Source: Oehlia diaphana
Taxonomy: Eukaryota; Glomeromycota; Glomeromycetes; Glomerales; Glomeraceae
Length of the DNA: 42,657 nucleotides
NCBI GenBank assembly: GCA_003833135.1
Contig: QZLH01000068.1
Span: 52,948-95,604 of the forward strand
Reading direction: 5' to 3'
The position numbers and the translations under genes are program-made. The notes beneath the pieces were generated by a model, which saw nothing but the letters and a program-made list of their open reading frames with translations, did not search any database and was not told where the DNA came from. Positions 22,011 through 33,946 of the stretch are shown here, piece by piece; position 1 is the first letter of the stretch; every line of letters begins with the position of its first letter.

Positions 22011-23549
22011 AGAAATTTTTTTTAAAGAAGATATGATAACACCAATTAAATCAACTTTTGAATTGTAAAATTTTCGAATTGATTAGATTTTTACAAGGAT
22101 GTCTTTCTTTTTTTTTTCTGCGGATTAATTTACCAATCAATTTTTGTTTGTGATATCATCAAAGATGCTCGTAATATATATATGCATTATGCATTGTAAA
22201 TCAACACCAAGGACAAGGATTTTCTTTCATGATCGTATTTAGGTAATTTCGTCCTACGATTATAGGTTTTTCGGTATTTAAAAAAGGACTTCTTTATTAA
22301 AATTGACCATAATTGGATAAGAATGAAATTTTAAATTGCATGAACTTAAACTTTAAAGTCAAAAAGTAATAATTTTAAGTTAAAGGATTTTTACAAGAAA
22401 GGTAAATTTTTTTTTAACGTGCAGAAACTAATAATTCTTACACAAATTTCATTATTCATTAAACTTTATGTCATTAAGCAGGTTTTTTTTCTTTGATTTC
22501 AGTAAATTTTGGATATTTCTGGAATATACATTTATACTTTTTTCTTAACTAGGTAAATTCATTTATCGCGTGCAATATTAGATTATCCCAAATTTGTAAG
22601 TTTACAATCAAAAAAAAAAAAATATTTCACCTATAAATAAAAATTACTATGATAATTGTTTTTGATTATTTTTTTCTTTTTTTAAATCTGATTCAAAAAA
22701 AAAAAAAAAAGTTGAGTATTGTTACAAATTACAGTATACGAGAAATTTTATTTGTAGAAGCAAATTATAAATTAGTAATAAAATAATAAAAAGCTTCGTA
22801 CAATTGTACAATTGGTTATTATCATTAAAGAAAGAAATAAAAAAAAATTGCATGATTATAATCAATCTTTCATATCATAATTTTAATATTGTACTTTTAA
22901 ATAATAATAATTTAATGGTCAATCCGTTTTAATCTAAAGTATAAACTGAAATAATACGTGAGCCTTTCAATGAACTATTTTTATTGGAATTGAATCTTCC
23001 CATCCTCCAAATCCTTTCCAATTCCAAATTCTTTCTTTCCAATAATCTTTAAAGGTCTGTCTGGTATTGGAAGAATTGGAAGAATTGAAAGTTTCCAGTA
23101 GCTTTTCAATCTTCAAGTACACATCTTTATCTTTGGATAAACTTTAGAATTATTACAAATTAAATTGTTAATTGGTGTTTTTTTTTGGAAGTTTCGATTC
23201 GTACCCGGTTCAGACACATGTTCTCAAAAAAGGTATATTTTATGTCGATCAATTAATGTTGGCCGAATTAAATTTATTTTGTAAAGTTTTAATACTACTA
23301 TACAGTATATCTTAAATAAATATACCAAAAATTTTAAGAATTCAAATTATTTTGTATATTTTTGGCTACTATAATTCCAAATCTCAAATGTAAAATATAT
23401 GTCATCTATATTAATTTGTATATTTTGATTATAATTTCTTTTTTTTTTTTATAGTATGTCTGGTCAGAGCTATTATTATAATTCCAAATAGAATTTTTTT
23501 TAATATATAATAATAATAATAGTTATAAATTATATTAGTTAAATAAATA
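22011..23549. other. Intergenic spacer
   Basis: No gene is supported. Around 22990-23090 there are several inverted copies of ATTGGAATTG / CCAATTCC-like words, probably the remains of a foldback repeat. Confidence 0.5.
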
Positions 23550-23729
23550 CAGTTATTCTCTATATTATAATCACAACTCTCTTATAACTTATAAGTACAT
23601 TTACATTAATCTCAAATTACTAATAAACTTATTAATAAAACCTTTCTTTTAATTATATCATCTATAATTTTTATAATTACACCATTTTTTTTTAATTCCA
23701 AAGAGTATGACTATATGAGAGGATGACTG
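23550..23729. mobile_element. 180-bp pogo-like MITE
   Basis: The ends are CAGTTATTCTCT on the left and the inverse of CAGTCATCCTCT on the right, flanked by TA on both sides. The interior is AT-rich and non-coding. The CAGT start and TA duplication are typical of pogo/Tc1-mariner non-autonomous elements. Confidence 0.65.
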
Positions 23730-23731
23730 TA

Positions 23732-25967
23732 TATTTAAAATTTAATATTATAATAATTATATTTAAATCTGAAATTATATATAATAGCTATTTAACATTT
23801 TATATTATATATTATTTATATTAAGTTTTATATTTTATTTTTAAGTAATATTTTTTTTTATTTAATAATTTTTAATAATAATAATAATATATATACTGTT
23901 ATCTAATTATAATAAGATGTTATCTATTACTACCTAATTATAAATAAAGTTGCTTATTTAAATCTCTTTAAATCCTACAATTAGTTTCTCTAAAGTTTAG
24001 CAGTATTGTATTGGTATTCATTATAAGCTTTATTAAGTTTTACTTTTTCTTTAGAATTTTAACAATTTATTAATATAGCTTCTCATAAGTTAACTCATAA
24101 AGAGCCTTATTTATTAATAAGATTTTTATATAGTTTTGAAAAAGTTTCACTATTTTGGCATTTCACCAACTTGCCAAAATCCTTTAGTTATTTTAATAAC
24201 TTAATTACAAATAAATTGCTCAAATAAATTGCTATTTAATTATCATATAAATATATAATATTCTTCTGTAGCTTTTTTATTATCTTTCTATTTTGAGATT
24301 TTATAATACTTTTTGTTACTTTATAATTATTTATTCTTATTTTACTTTCTGTAATTAAAAAAAACCTAAACTAATTAAAGTTATATATTTTTAGCTTAAA
24401 GTTTTTGCTGAAATTTCAGTTATAGAAACTGAAATATATGATTCACTTTATATTTTATAAAGATTATTACAAATTATAATTAAAATTCTAAAAATATAAA
24501 GTTTCTATCATATAAAATTTTGCAAATTAAAAATACAGATAAAAAAAAAGTAAATCAATATTTATTTTAAAAAAAAAAACTAAAAAATAGTTTAGGAATT
24601 ATATAAAATAAAGGTTTATAATTTTATTTATTTTATTCATTTTACATTTACTACTTACTAAAATTATATTATTAGAATAGTAATATTCTTTAAAATATAT
24701 AAAACTTATATGCTGTTTTATTATTCTATTTCTAAAATCAGTGTATTTTTTTAATTAATTATTTATTTATATTTATCTATTCTAATGTATTTAAAAAAAA
24801 TTTTTTGTTGATTACTTTATACTCCTAAAATTTTGCAATGTTTAAAGGATAACAGTTTGTTTCTATTTAATCTATAAAAAATAAACTTATATATATACCA
24901 AATAATTAGTAATTATTACTCTTAGTATTACCAAATGATTTAAGAATTACAAGTAATTAATATTATATAATTGGCCTACTATATATAGTAAACTAATATA
25001 TATATATTACTTTACTAAAAATAAGTAAAAAAAATTATCTTTTAAATATATTTATTATAACTACTATTTTTAATATATATTTTTAATTAATTAATTAGAT
25101 ATACATAAAAAATATAAAAAAGTTAATATTTTTGTAAAATATTATAATTATAAAGCAAAAAAAAATTGTAAAATACAACTTATTTTATATATAAAAAAAT
25201 AAATTAAAGTAATAAATTTGCTTATTTAATATTATTTAATATTAAATTAGTTTTTTATATTAAAATTTATTTTGCAAAAATCTTTATTATATTTAAAATT
25301 TATTAATTTTAAAATAAAATTATTTTATAAAATTTTTATTATATTATATTAAAAGCTTATTACTATATTTTAAAATTCAAATTAAGTTATTTTTAACTAG
25401 GTATTTATTTAAAATTTAACATTTAAATTAATTTTAATTATATTTTTATATTTTAGCATTTAATATTAGAGTTTATTTTATAATTAATATATATGTGCAT
25501 TTTTCTTTTTATATTTTTATTAATAGTATTAATAAAAAAAATCATTTTCTTTATATTTTAAAATACTTTTATTTGAAGAATTAAATAAAATTAAACTTTT
25601 TCTTAGTTTTTATTTTTTTAATTAACCTAATTTTCTTTTAAATAATTTAAATGATATTTATTAAACTAAAATTACTTAATCTAATATTATTTTATATTAA
25701 TATATACAATTATTACTAATTAAAATAAATATTAGTTGAAATTAGCAAAAAAATTATTTAAAAAAAAACTTAATACTGTATTGAATTTTATTTTAGATTT
25801 TTTTTTCGAAGACAAATGTTACACAAATAAATCACGCTATATCTCACTATATTCATTAATGAACTTCACATGGATGATTCGCACAATAATTTTTTTTTAG
25901 TTATAGATTTCCAATTTAGATAATTATAAAAAGATGCACAATATTAATTTAATATATTTGAGAAAAC
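23732..25967. other. Extreme AT desert
   Basis: About 2.2 kb with almost no C or G and no CpG over long stretches; no frame or ordered repeat survives. A TTGCCAAAATCC word near 24172 resembles the decayed repeat at 41 kb. It is consistent with old, heavily deaminated transposon sequence. Confidence 0.55.
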
Positions 25968-28230
25968 ATGTCTTCAGAAAATGAAAACCCCGAGGTAAAT
26001 AAAATATAATTAATATTAAGTTATTTTGATATTATAAATAAATTAATGTGTTTAAATATTATTTTAGATTATCAAACGAATGATAGGACCGTATATAAAC
26101 GGCTTTTCATTACGAATTTTTATATTTTTATTAGATTACGTTCCGGGACTTGCATCATATTTATTTTGGGATAGAATTTCTGCTTTGAGAAAACTTAATT
26201 TTGATGAATGTCCTACTAATTTTCCACTTCCTCTACCAAAAGAATATTTTGGAATTGAAGAAACTAAAGTATCCTACTTTAAAATGTTAATCATTAGTAT
26301 ATTGCAAAGTTTTTTTTTTTATGATAAAATTTTTTTTTTTTTGATTTAAAAAGAAGGTAGAAGGATTGGAAATTTTCGAAGAAAATGAGAGTGCACAGCA
26401 AAATTATTCTTCTGGATTTTTGTGTTCAAGTGATTTTCGTAAAGCATATCTTACAAAAAAGGCAACCCCTCTTCAAGTAAAAACAATTTTTTTTTTAAAA
26501 AAAAAAAATTATACATTAATATATAAACTTAAAAAAATTTTTTTCAAATGAAAGGTATGCGAAATTCTTATTGGAAAATTAGAAGGATCACTTAACTGCA
26601 ATCCATCTTTAAACGCAATTATAAAATACGAACGAGAAGATATTATAAAACAAGCAACTGCGTCAACTACTCGATATGCAAATAATTGTTCTTTAGGGCC
26701 ACTTGATGGAGTACCCATAACAATTAAAGATGAATTAGATGTGGAAGGATACGAAACAAATGTTGGTACATCATTTATCAATCGAGGAGTTATTGCTAAA
26801 ACGGATGCCACTGTTATTGAAAGGCTTAGAGAGAAAGGTGCAATTATTATCGGGAAAACTTCTATGCACGAAATTGGATTCGGGTAAGATTCATAAAATA
26901 TTTGTATATATTGTTTAATTCATCTATTCATCTATTCATTAATTCATTCATCTTTTTAATAGTATTACAGGCAATAATCCAAGTGTGTGTACATCTCGTA
27001 ATCCTTATAACATCGATCATTATACTGGTGGATCGAGTAGCGGTAGTGCTTCTGCAGTTGCTTCAGGGCTATGTCCAATCGCGATTGGTTGTGATGGTGG
27101 TGGTTCGATTAGAATTCCTTCTGCTTTTTGTGGTATTTACGGATTAAAAACCACGTTTGGAAGATTTTCCTCAAAAGGAGAACGTATGTAAAAGTAACTT
27201 TAATAGGTTCTCAAACGTAAATTAATAAATTATACTTTTATGTTTATTTAGTTCCACTTGCCCCCACGGTAGCAGTGTCAGGTCCTATGACAGCAAGCGC
27301 AAATGATTTAGCATTAGCGTATTATGTAATGGCAGGAAAAGATGAAGAAGATCCCAATACTTATTACCAACCCAAACCGACATTATCTGGTCTATATAAC
27401 ACTAAAGACTTATCAGATTTGAAAATTGGAATATATACAGCATGGAATAAACAAGTTTGTAATCCGACCATAACTCTAGCGTTAAATAATTTTATTGAAA
27501 AGTTAAAGCTACTTGGAGCAAATTTTGTTGAAATTGATATACCCGAATTAGAAGAAGCAAGTATAGCTCATTTACTTACCATTGGCTCGGAAATATCTAC
27601 GTTTGCTAATAAGTATAAAGAAAATTTTCATAAATATAATTGTCAAAGTAGATTAAATATGAGTTTATTTCATTTTGCAACAGCATCGGTAAGTTATTAT
27701 TTGTAAAATTTGCGAAACTCACTTTTCATGTATTTGCTTACTAAAAAAAATCATTCAATCTTTCTTTCTAGGATTATAGTAAGTTTTTTTTTGCCTTTAA
27801 ATTTTTCTTTTTGAAAGCGATAAAATGTTAATCCTTTGAATATTTAGTTATCTCGCAACAATTACGTACACGTTTAATGCGCAGTCTTTCAAATTTATTT
27901 AATAAACAAGTTAATTTAATTTTAACTCCAAGTACGGCAATTACAGCACCAAAAATTTATCCGAATTCATTAAAATATGGAGAAGCAGATTTAAAAACAG
28001 TATCAGAAGTAATGATGTATGTTACTTTCGTTAATTTTTCCGGTATACCAGCAGTATCGGTACCAGCAGGTTATGATGATAATAATTTACCTATTGGATT
28101 ACAATTTGTTGCAAAATGGTTCGATGAAGCCACTCTTTTAAGAATAGCTAAAGTATCTGAAGAAATTTTAGGTGATAAAAGAAAAAGACCCTCTAATGAT
28201 TATTGGTTTGGTGATTTAATTCAAGACTAA
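25968..28230 (+). CDS. Amidase-signature hydrolase, FAAH type
   Basis: Eight exons: 25968-25994, 26068-26268, 26357-26476, 26555-26883, 26963-27183, 27252-27688, 27772-27778 and 27848-28230; 574 residues. The amidase-signature core is complete. Catalytic Lys174 lies in GVPITIKDE, the cis-Ser is Ser250 in GGSSSGSAS, and the nucleophile is Ser274 in [19 protein letters not shown]. These match the Lys-Ser-Ser triad of the family at the usual 24-residue Ser-Ser spacing. The long N-terminal region with a hydrophobic segment (residues 20-45) and the [14 protein letters not shown] stretch resemble plant-type fatty acid amide hydrolases, which cleave N-acylethanolamines at membranes. General amidase or GatA-like activity is the alternative. 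Exon 7 is only 7 nt. The acceptor of exon 3 could be one codon earlier (26354). Confidence 0.88.
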
Positions 28231-28514
28231 GAAGTCCTATACTAAAAAATCTATAGTTTCTATCAACTTATTTAAATTAATACACATTATACACATTTTT
28301 TTTAATCTTTTCATATATTTTTTTACAAGTTTCTCAATGGATAAAAAAATGTTTTTAAGCTAGCTATTTAATACATTTTTTGGTGCTATTGATTGGCTGG
28401 CTCCCTTAAGTGGCTTTGATAGTTCGACACAGCCTATTAAAGTTTTATTTCAGTATAAAATTTTTTTATTTCTTTCATACGTATAAATATTAAATTATCT
28501 TCACATTAAAAATA
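28231..28514. promoter_or_regulatory. Spacer with CCAAT- and TATA-like words
   Basis: It contains ATTGGCT near 28390 (inverse CCAAT) and GTATAAAA near 28453, about 60 bp before the next ATG. This weakly supports the downstream small ORF as a gene. Confidence 0.35.
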
Positions 28515-28814
28515 ATGTTTTTACAAACTACATCTTCAACGGATGATGAATACGAATCATTTTGGTATTATAATTTGCAAGAAGAAAAACAATGTAAAAC
28601 TCATTGTATTTTAATTATAATAATTCTCTCTAGTGTATTTCTTTTAACATTATTATGCGCTTATAGTATTTATAATGAAAATAAAGTGGTATTTTATGAT
28701 GGATTTATTTTCTTTTATGAATGTTGCGGATTTTATTGGTTTAAAAATAAGATATTTAAAAGCGAGAATAAATTTGGGTATTCAAATTTAAGTTTAGAAA
28801 ACTCTTCATTATAA
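28515..28814 (+). CDS. Small single-pass membrane protein, hypothetical
   Basis: An ATG-started frame of 99 residues. The N-terminal 32 residues are polar and acidic (TTSSTDDEYESFWYYN). Then comes one clear membrane segment of about 23 residues (ILIIIILSSVFLLTLLCAYSIY, about 32-53). The remainder is aromatic, with CC and a Lys-rich end. No signal peptide precedes it, so a type II or tail-facing orientation is possible. I recognise no family. TATA-like and CCAAT-like words upstream favour a real gene, but the aromatic AT-driven composition means chance is not excluded. Confidence 0.4.
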   Translation: MFLQTTSSTDDEYESFWYYNLQEEKQCKTHCILIIIILSSVFLLTLLCAYSIYNENKVVFYDGFIFFYECCGFYWFKNKIFKSENKFGYSNLSLENSSL

Positions 28815-29737
28815 ATTCCCTCCCCCTTTTTTTTATTTGGGATATTTGTATTTAAAGAAATTTTTCCATGTAAATTAATTTATCATTCCGTTAAAGATAT
28901 CCCGAAAGGATTCGTTTAAATGGTAAAATAACAATATTTAGATATACAATATTTAGAACAAATTATATAGACTTTGAAAGAAAAAAGCGAATAAATTTGA
29001 TTATTGGATTCGATTAAATATATTCCGCAAGACAGAATAATGCCGAGAGTGTGGATATAATTTTATTTTGGGCTGGGAAGTACAGAAGAAACATATTTAT
29101 TGATATGTTAGATATATTGAATTATTTTTTATTTAAGCACGATTTTTTCAATAAAATTATATCAGATATACAGTACGTAAAGATTTACTCTATGTACAAT
29201 ATAAGCAACATACAGTGCATCATGTTTGTTAGGAATTGCATCGGAAATAATATATATTTATTAAATATGTACATATGATAAAATCGGGTGATATCTTAAT
29301 ATTATATAGAGTCAGTCATAAAACAAAAGTGAATAGTAATAAATTTCCTTATGTAAATTTTAATTAGTAGTTTGTGTTTTACCGTAATAGTTTTAAATTA
29401 CAAGATTTAAATTATCAGAATTTTCTTAAATCTTATGTTTATTAAACTTAATCATATTTTAAAGTAAGATATTTTGTCTTAGATAAAAACTTATATACTT
29501 AAGATATAAAAGAAATGACTTAGTTATATTTATATTTGCCAATAATATAAAAATGCGAATTTGAATAATTTATAAAATAATTGATAACTTTTGATAACTT
29601 TATATATATACATATATAACATATATAACATATATAAATTTGTTAATAATAGAATATAAAAATTAATATATATAAATAAATTTAAGAAAATTGGAATAAG
29701 TGTGAAGAAATTTAATATTTAAAAAATTTTTAAATTC
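28815..29737. other. AT-rich intergenic spacer
   Basis: No convincing gene; a 75-residue frame at 29051-29278 is aromatic and AT-driven. A repeated ACATATATA tract lies near 29600-29640. Confidence 0.5.
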
Positions 29738-30830
29738 TTATTGATAAGTAGGGAATAATCGGGTTTGTATTTTTTTTTTTGCAAGTCCGTGTTTATTGTG
29801 TTTATTACAATAGGTAGGGAATAATCTTTTTTTTTTTGCAAGTCCGTGTTTATTACAATAGATCTTATCGTCAAAATGTCTCCATATAGGTGAATAATTT
29901 GTATTACATTCTGCACAAGAGTGGTTTTTTTTCTTCCTCTTTTTTCTAAGCACTTTATTACCATTCAATTTCCTATGGATTCCGTTTCTTTTCAAACTAA
30001 ATAAAAAATCCAAGCGAAATTCATATTAATATAAATTTTTTAAATGAAATTGCAATTAAGTAAACATTATTAACAAACTTACTATAGACAACACGCATTG
30101 CAATATCTTTCCATTCTTTTTCTTCTCCATAAAGGTGTTTCTTTTACTCCACAATTAATACAAAACAATGCGGTATTTGGATCTGGTGACGCTGTTGGAG
30201 ATGTCGATTCTTCCGAAAGAGGTGAAGGATAAGAAAGAGTGGTTGCCGATATTGGTGTTGTGGATGACGACAATGACTGTGCAACTGATTCACATGATAC
30301 ATCTAAGTGAATTAAGAAAAATTAATATAAAAAAGTAAAAGAGATAGCAAAATGAATTGTTATATACCATAATTATCGATAATATTATTCTCATATATTT
30401 TCCACGATCCAACTTCCAAACCACTGGCATTCTTAATGCTTAATGTACTATTCTTTATGTACTCGTTTGGTAGAAGGCAAGCAAACACTGAATACAATTT
30501 ATAAATTTCTATTTCACCGTGAAAATATAAAAACGTAGGTCTAATTTCATCATTAATAACCAGATTGATATAAGAAGTTGTAGGAATATATTTGTCCAAA
30601 TAAAAGAGAGATGAAAACCAAGGTTTATTTTCTATTTCCGTTAATTCAGTGCCAACTTGATACAAAGTTCCGAAAACTTCAGTGGAGGAGTAATCCATAC
30701 TTTCCATGATACAAGAAGTTGTAGGGATACATTGGTCTAAATTAAAGAGAGATGAAAACCAAGGTTTATTTTCTATCTCCGTTAATTCAGTGCCGAAAAC
30801 TTCAGTGGAGGAGTAATCCATACTTCCCAT
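29738..30830 (-). CDS. Two-finger GATA-like zinc-finger protein
   Basis: Three coding exons on the minus strand: 30830-30368, 30302-30083 and 29996-29738; 313 residues. A further intron with GTAAGT and CAG ends (30916-30836) lies in the 5' leader. Finger 1 (Cys202, 205, 222, 225) contains CINCGVKETPLWRR and CNACCLYLKRNG, a clear GATA-type knuckle. Finger 2 (Cys255, 258, 275, His278) contains CAECNTNYSPIWRH and CNKHGLAKKK, with the last Cys replaced by His. Both loops are 16 residues, one shorter than the usual 17-18. The N-terminus is a 41-residue unit repeated with a 6-residue insertion (1-41 and 42-88), and the C-terminus repeats CNKHGLAKKK...RLFPTY. A Ser/Thr/Pro-rich linker precedes finger 1. 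Likely a DNA-binding regulator; target sites are unknown. Confidence 0.82.
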
Positions 30831-30916
30831 ACAGGCTGTTTGTAATTCAAGGAATGTATAAAATTTATAGGTTATTTTTTGAAAATAATATGCAACAAGT
30901 TAAATCATTCACTTAC

Positions 30917-31577
30917 CGAAGTATTATTTAATTTAATCAGTGAATATTGGAATGGTTAGGCAATTATCTAGTTGCAGCATATTTATAAATTTTCAATGCC
31001 TAGTTTATCATTTTCGGGAACAAAATAAATAAACTTTATTCTTCCTTCCATTATAAAATAATTATGGAGTTATTTACTAACCAAATATTGATAATAAATC
31101 TTTTTTTCGTTGATTAAAAAACCAGATGTTTATAATCAAATCTTAAAATCACAATAAGAAATAAAACCGGATGGACTTTGTTGCGAGATGATGATATACC
31201 CTATTTTATTATATATGACGCGAGAAATACGTAATTGATTCAATGACTCAATGAGTAATTGAACGCATTTAACAGATCATAATAAAAAAAGGCAATCATT
31301 TCTATAATTTACATATAGAAAGCATTTAAGCCCTCTTAAAGGTTCATAGTTGAAGAAAAAAAATTTTTTGTTCAATTAGCTCTTTCTTGGAAACATCCTA
31401 GCCAAACAACCTTACGGCAAATGTTTTACAACTCCGTCACACGGTTATTTCAATTTCTTTTTTTTTTTTAATAATAATACGCGTTTATTTATATAACAAA
31501 ATTATCTGCAGTGTTTCTTTCAGAAAAAAAAAAAAAAAAAAAAAAAAATTTAAAAAAAAAAAAAAAATCCGTTTTTT
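30917..31577. other. Upstream region of the GATA-like gene
   Basis: AT-rich, no gene seen. It ends in a poly-A/TTT/poly-A block bordering the assembly gap. Confidence 0.5.
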
Positions 31578-32168
31578 NNNNNNNNNNNNNNNNNNNNNNN
31601 NNNNNNNNNNNNNNNNNNNNNNNNNNNNNNNNNNNNNNNNNNNNNNNNNNNNNNNNNNNNNNNNNNNNNNNNNNNNNNNNNNNNNNNNNNNNNNNNNNNN
31701 NNNNNNNNNNNNNNNNNNNNNNNNNNNNNNNNNNNNNNNNNNNNNNNNNNNNNNNNNNNNNNNNNNNNNNNNNNNNNNNNNNNNNNNNNNNNNNNNNNNN
31801 NNNNNNNNNNNNNNNNNNNNNNNNNNNNNNNNNNNNNNNNNNNNNNNNNNNNNNNNNNNNNNNNNNNNNNNNNNNNNNNNNNNNNNNNNNNNNNNNNNNN
31901 NNNNNNNNNNNNNNNNNNNNNNNNNNNNNNNNNNNNNNNNNNNNNNNNNNNNNNNNNNNNNNNNNNNNNNNNNNNNNNNNNNNNNNNNNNNNNNNNNNNN
32001 NNNNNNNNNNNNNNNNNNNNNNNNNNNNNNNNNNNNNNNNNNNNNNNNNNNNNNNNNNNNNNNNNNNNNNNNNNNNNNNNNNNNNNNNNNNNNNNNNNNN
32101 NNNNNNNNNNNNNNNNNNNNNNNNNNNNNNNNNNNNNNNNNNNNNNNNNNNNNNNNNNNNNNNNNNNN
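31578..32168. other. Assembly gap (591 N)
   Basis: A run of N. The sequence before it (A-run, TTT, A-run, ATCCGTTTTTT) recurs directly after it (A-run, TTT, A-run, AAATCCGTTTTTT), so the flanks may be the same locus. Confidence 0.95.
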
Positions 32169-32202
<34 letters not shown>

Positions 32203-32859
32203 AAAAAAAAAAAATAAATCCGTTTTTTATATTTTATCAAAATTTAACATTAACCAATAAGAATTAAGAAAAATCCATCTGCAAGGTGATGTACTACATT
32301 AATTCGGTCGATAACCTAAAAATAATCATGTACGTCATATAAAATTAACATTATTGACATGATTGACGTGATTGACAAAATTAACACGGTTCGGAAAAAC
32401 TATACCGTATTTGTCCGATGGCGAAGTTTGTCTTTTAATCCGGCCGAATAATGAGATCGAGATTATTCTATTTGATTTACCGAATTCCTCGGCCGTATAT
32501 TAATGAATTAATGAAAATAAGGAATTTAAACACCGTGTAGTACTGATTAAAAGACCCCCCCCCCCCCCTTCGGCATATCCCGTTATAACACACCAGGGTG
32601 GTTAAAAAATTTAATTCTGATAGAATTAAGCCATTTTTATATAAAATACCCGGTATACCCGGGGTATTTTAGTCAATGCTATAGATAATTATCATATATA
32701 TTAAAAATCGTAGTGGGCAAGAAATTTTCCAATGACAATTGCGATACAAGAAGTTTCAGTTGTCATAAGTCGATATTGCTCATATTGCTCATATTATCAT
32801 ATACCTTAAAATTTAATAATAAGACGAACATTATCGTCAATTTCCCAATTTCTTAAAGG
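32169..32859. other. Intergenic spacer with C14 run and hairpin
   Basis: No gene seen. A run of 14 C lies at 32555-32568, and a palindrome of AATACCCGG / CCGGGGTATT type at 32643-32670 could form a stable hairpin. Confidence 0.6.
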
Positions 32860-33680
32860 ATCGATTATTATATTGGTCCGATTAAGATCTCCTGGTTTGG
32901 TTACTTCATAGAGATTTTTTTTTTTTTTAGGCGTTTTTTTTTTGGTCTCTCTGGACTTGAAATGTATTTCGGATATTAAAAAAAAAAATTTCTAATAACT
33001 AATTTAATCTATGCATTGTAAAAAAATAAATAGTGACCAAAATATTATTATACAAATAGTGCATTTGTCATAATTTAAAAATCTTGCGTCGAATGATACC
33101 TAAATTGGAATCGATTGTTCGGTTCGACATAATTTGGTTACTTCAATAGACATAGAGAGTTATGATCGCCTTTAATAATTAAAGTTAATGTATGCATTGT
33201 AAAAATGAATGGTGTCCAAAATATTATACAAAATGAATTGGATAGTGCACTCGTTATAATTATTCGGTGTTAAACTTCTTGCGTCGATTTTCTACAATTA
33301 TAAAAAGAACCATACCTAAATTATTATATTAGTCCGATTATTAAATTTCCTAATTTAGTTACTTCATAGAGATAGAGTTTAAACAAAGTTAATATATGCA
33401 TTGTGAAAAAATAAATAGTATCTAAAATGTTATTGGATAGTGCATTTGTCATATTATCTGTTATTAAATCATTTTTCATCTTGCGTCATACCTAAATTGG
33501 AATCGATTGTTATATCGAAGTTCTACTAGTTTGGTTATTTCAATATATTCATTGAGACATAGAGAGTATGGTCGCTTTTTGATAATTAATTTGAACAAAG
33601 TTAACATATACATTGTGGAAAATAAATAGTGTCCAAATATTATGTCACGATATTATCTGTCATCAAATCATTTTTTCGTC
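32860..33680 (+). repeat. Degenerate ~200-bp tandem repeat, about four copies
   Basis: The word AT(G/A)CATTGT followed by AAAATAAATAGTG and a CCAAA-TATTAT word recurs at 33011, 33192, 33396 and 33608 (spacings 181, 204 and 212 bp). Each unit also carries GATAGTGCATTTGTCAT, CTTGCGTC, ATACCTAAATT and TTGGTTA(C/T)TTCA words in the same order. A partial copy precedes 33011. The array lies directly upstream of the F-box gene at 33947. Confidence 0.75.
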
Positions 33681-33946
33681 TTGCGCCGATTTTCTAATAC
33701 TTTTACTGCGGTTTTACCGCGTGGGTTATTCAGTGACACGTTGCAGAATTACAAACACATTGTAATACAAACAGAATACTTTTTCATTATTAAAAGTCCT
33801 AAAAAACGTGAAATTTACACATCCGTAAATTACAATAAATCATCATTTATTTTATCTTTCGCTAACAATTGTGGGTATTTTCCTCTCCCTCTCCCTCTTT
33901 CACCAACAAATTATAAAAAAAAAAAATTTTAAAAAAATTTCTTAGT

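Noticed and set aside
29051..29278. 75-residue frame
   Set aside because: Composition is dominated by Ile, Tyr, Phe and Asn as expected from AT-rich DNA; no start context or domain.
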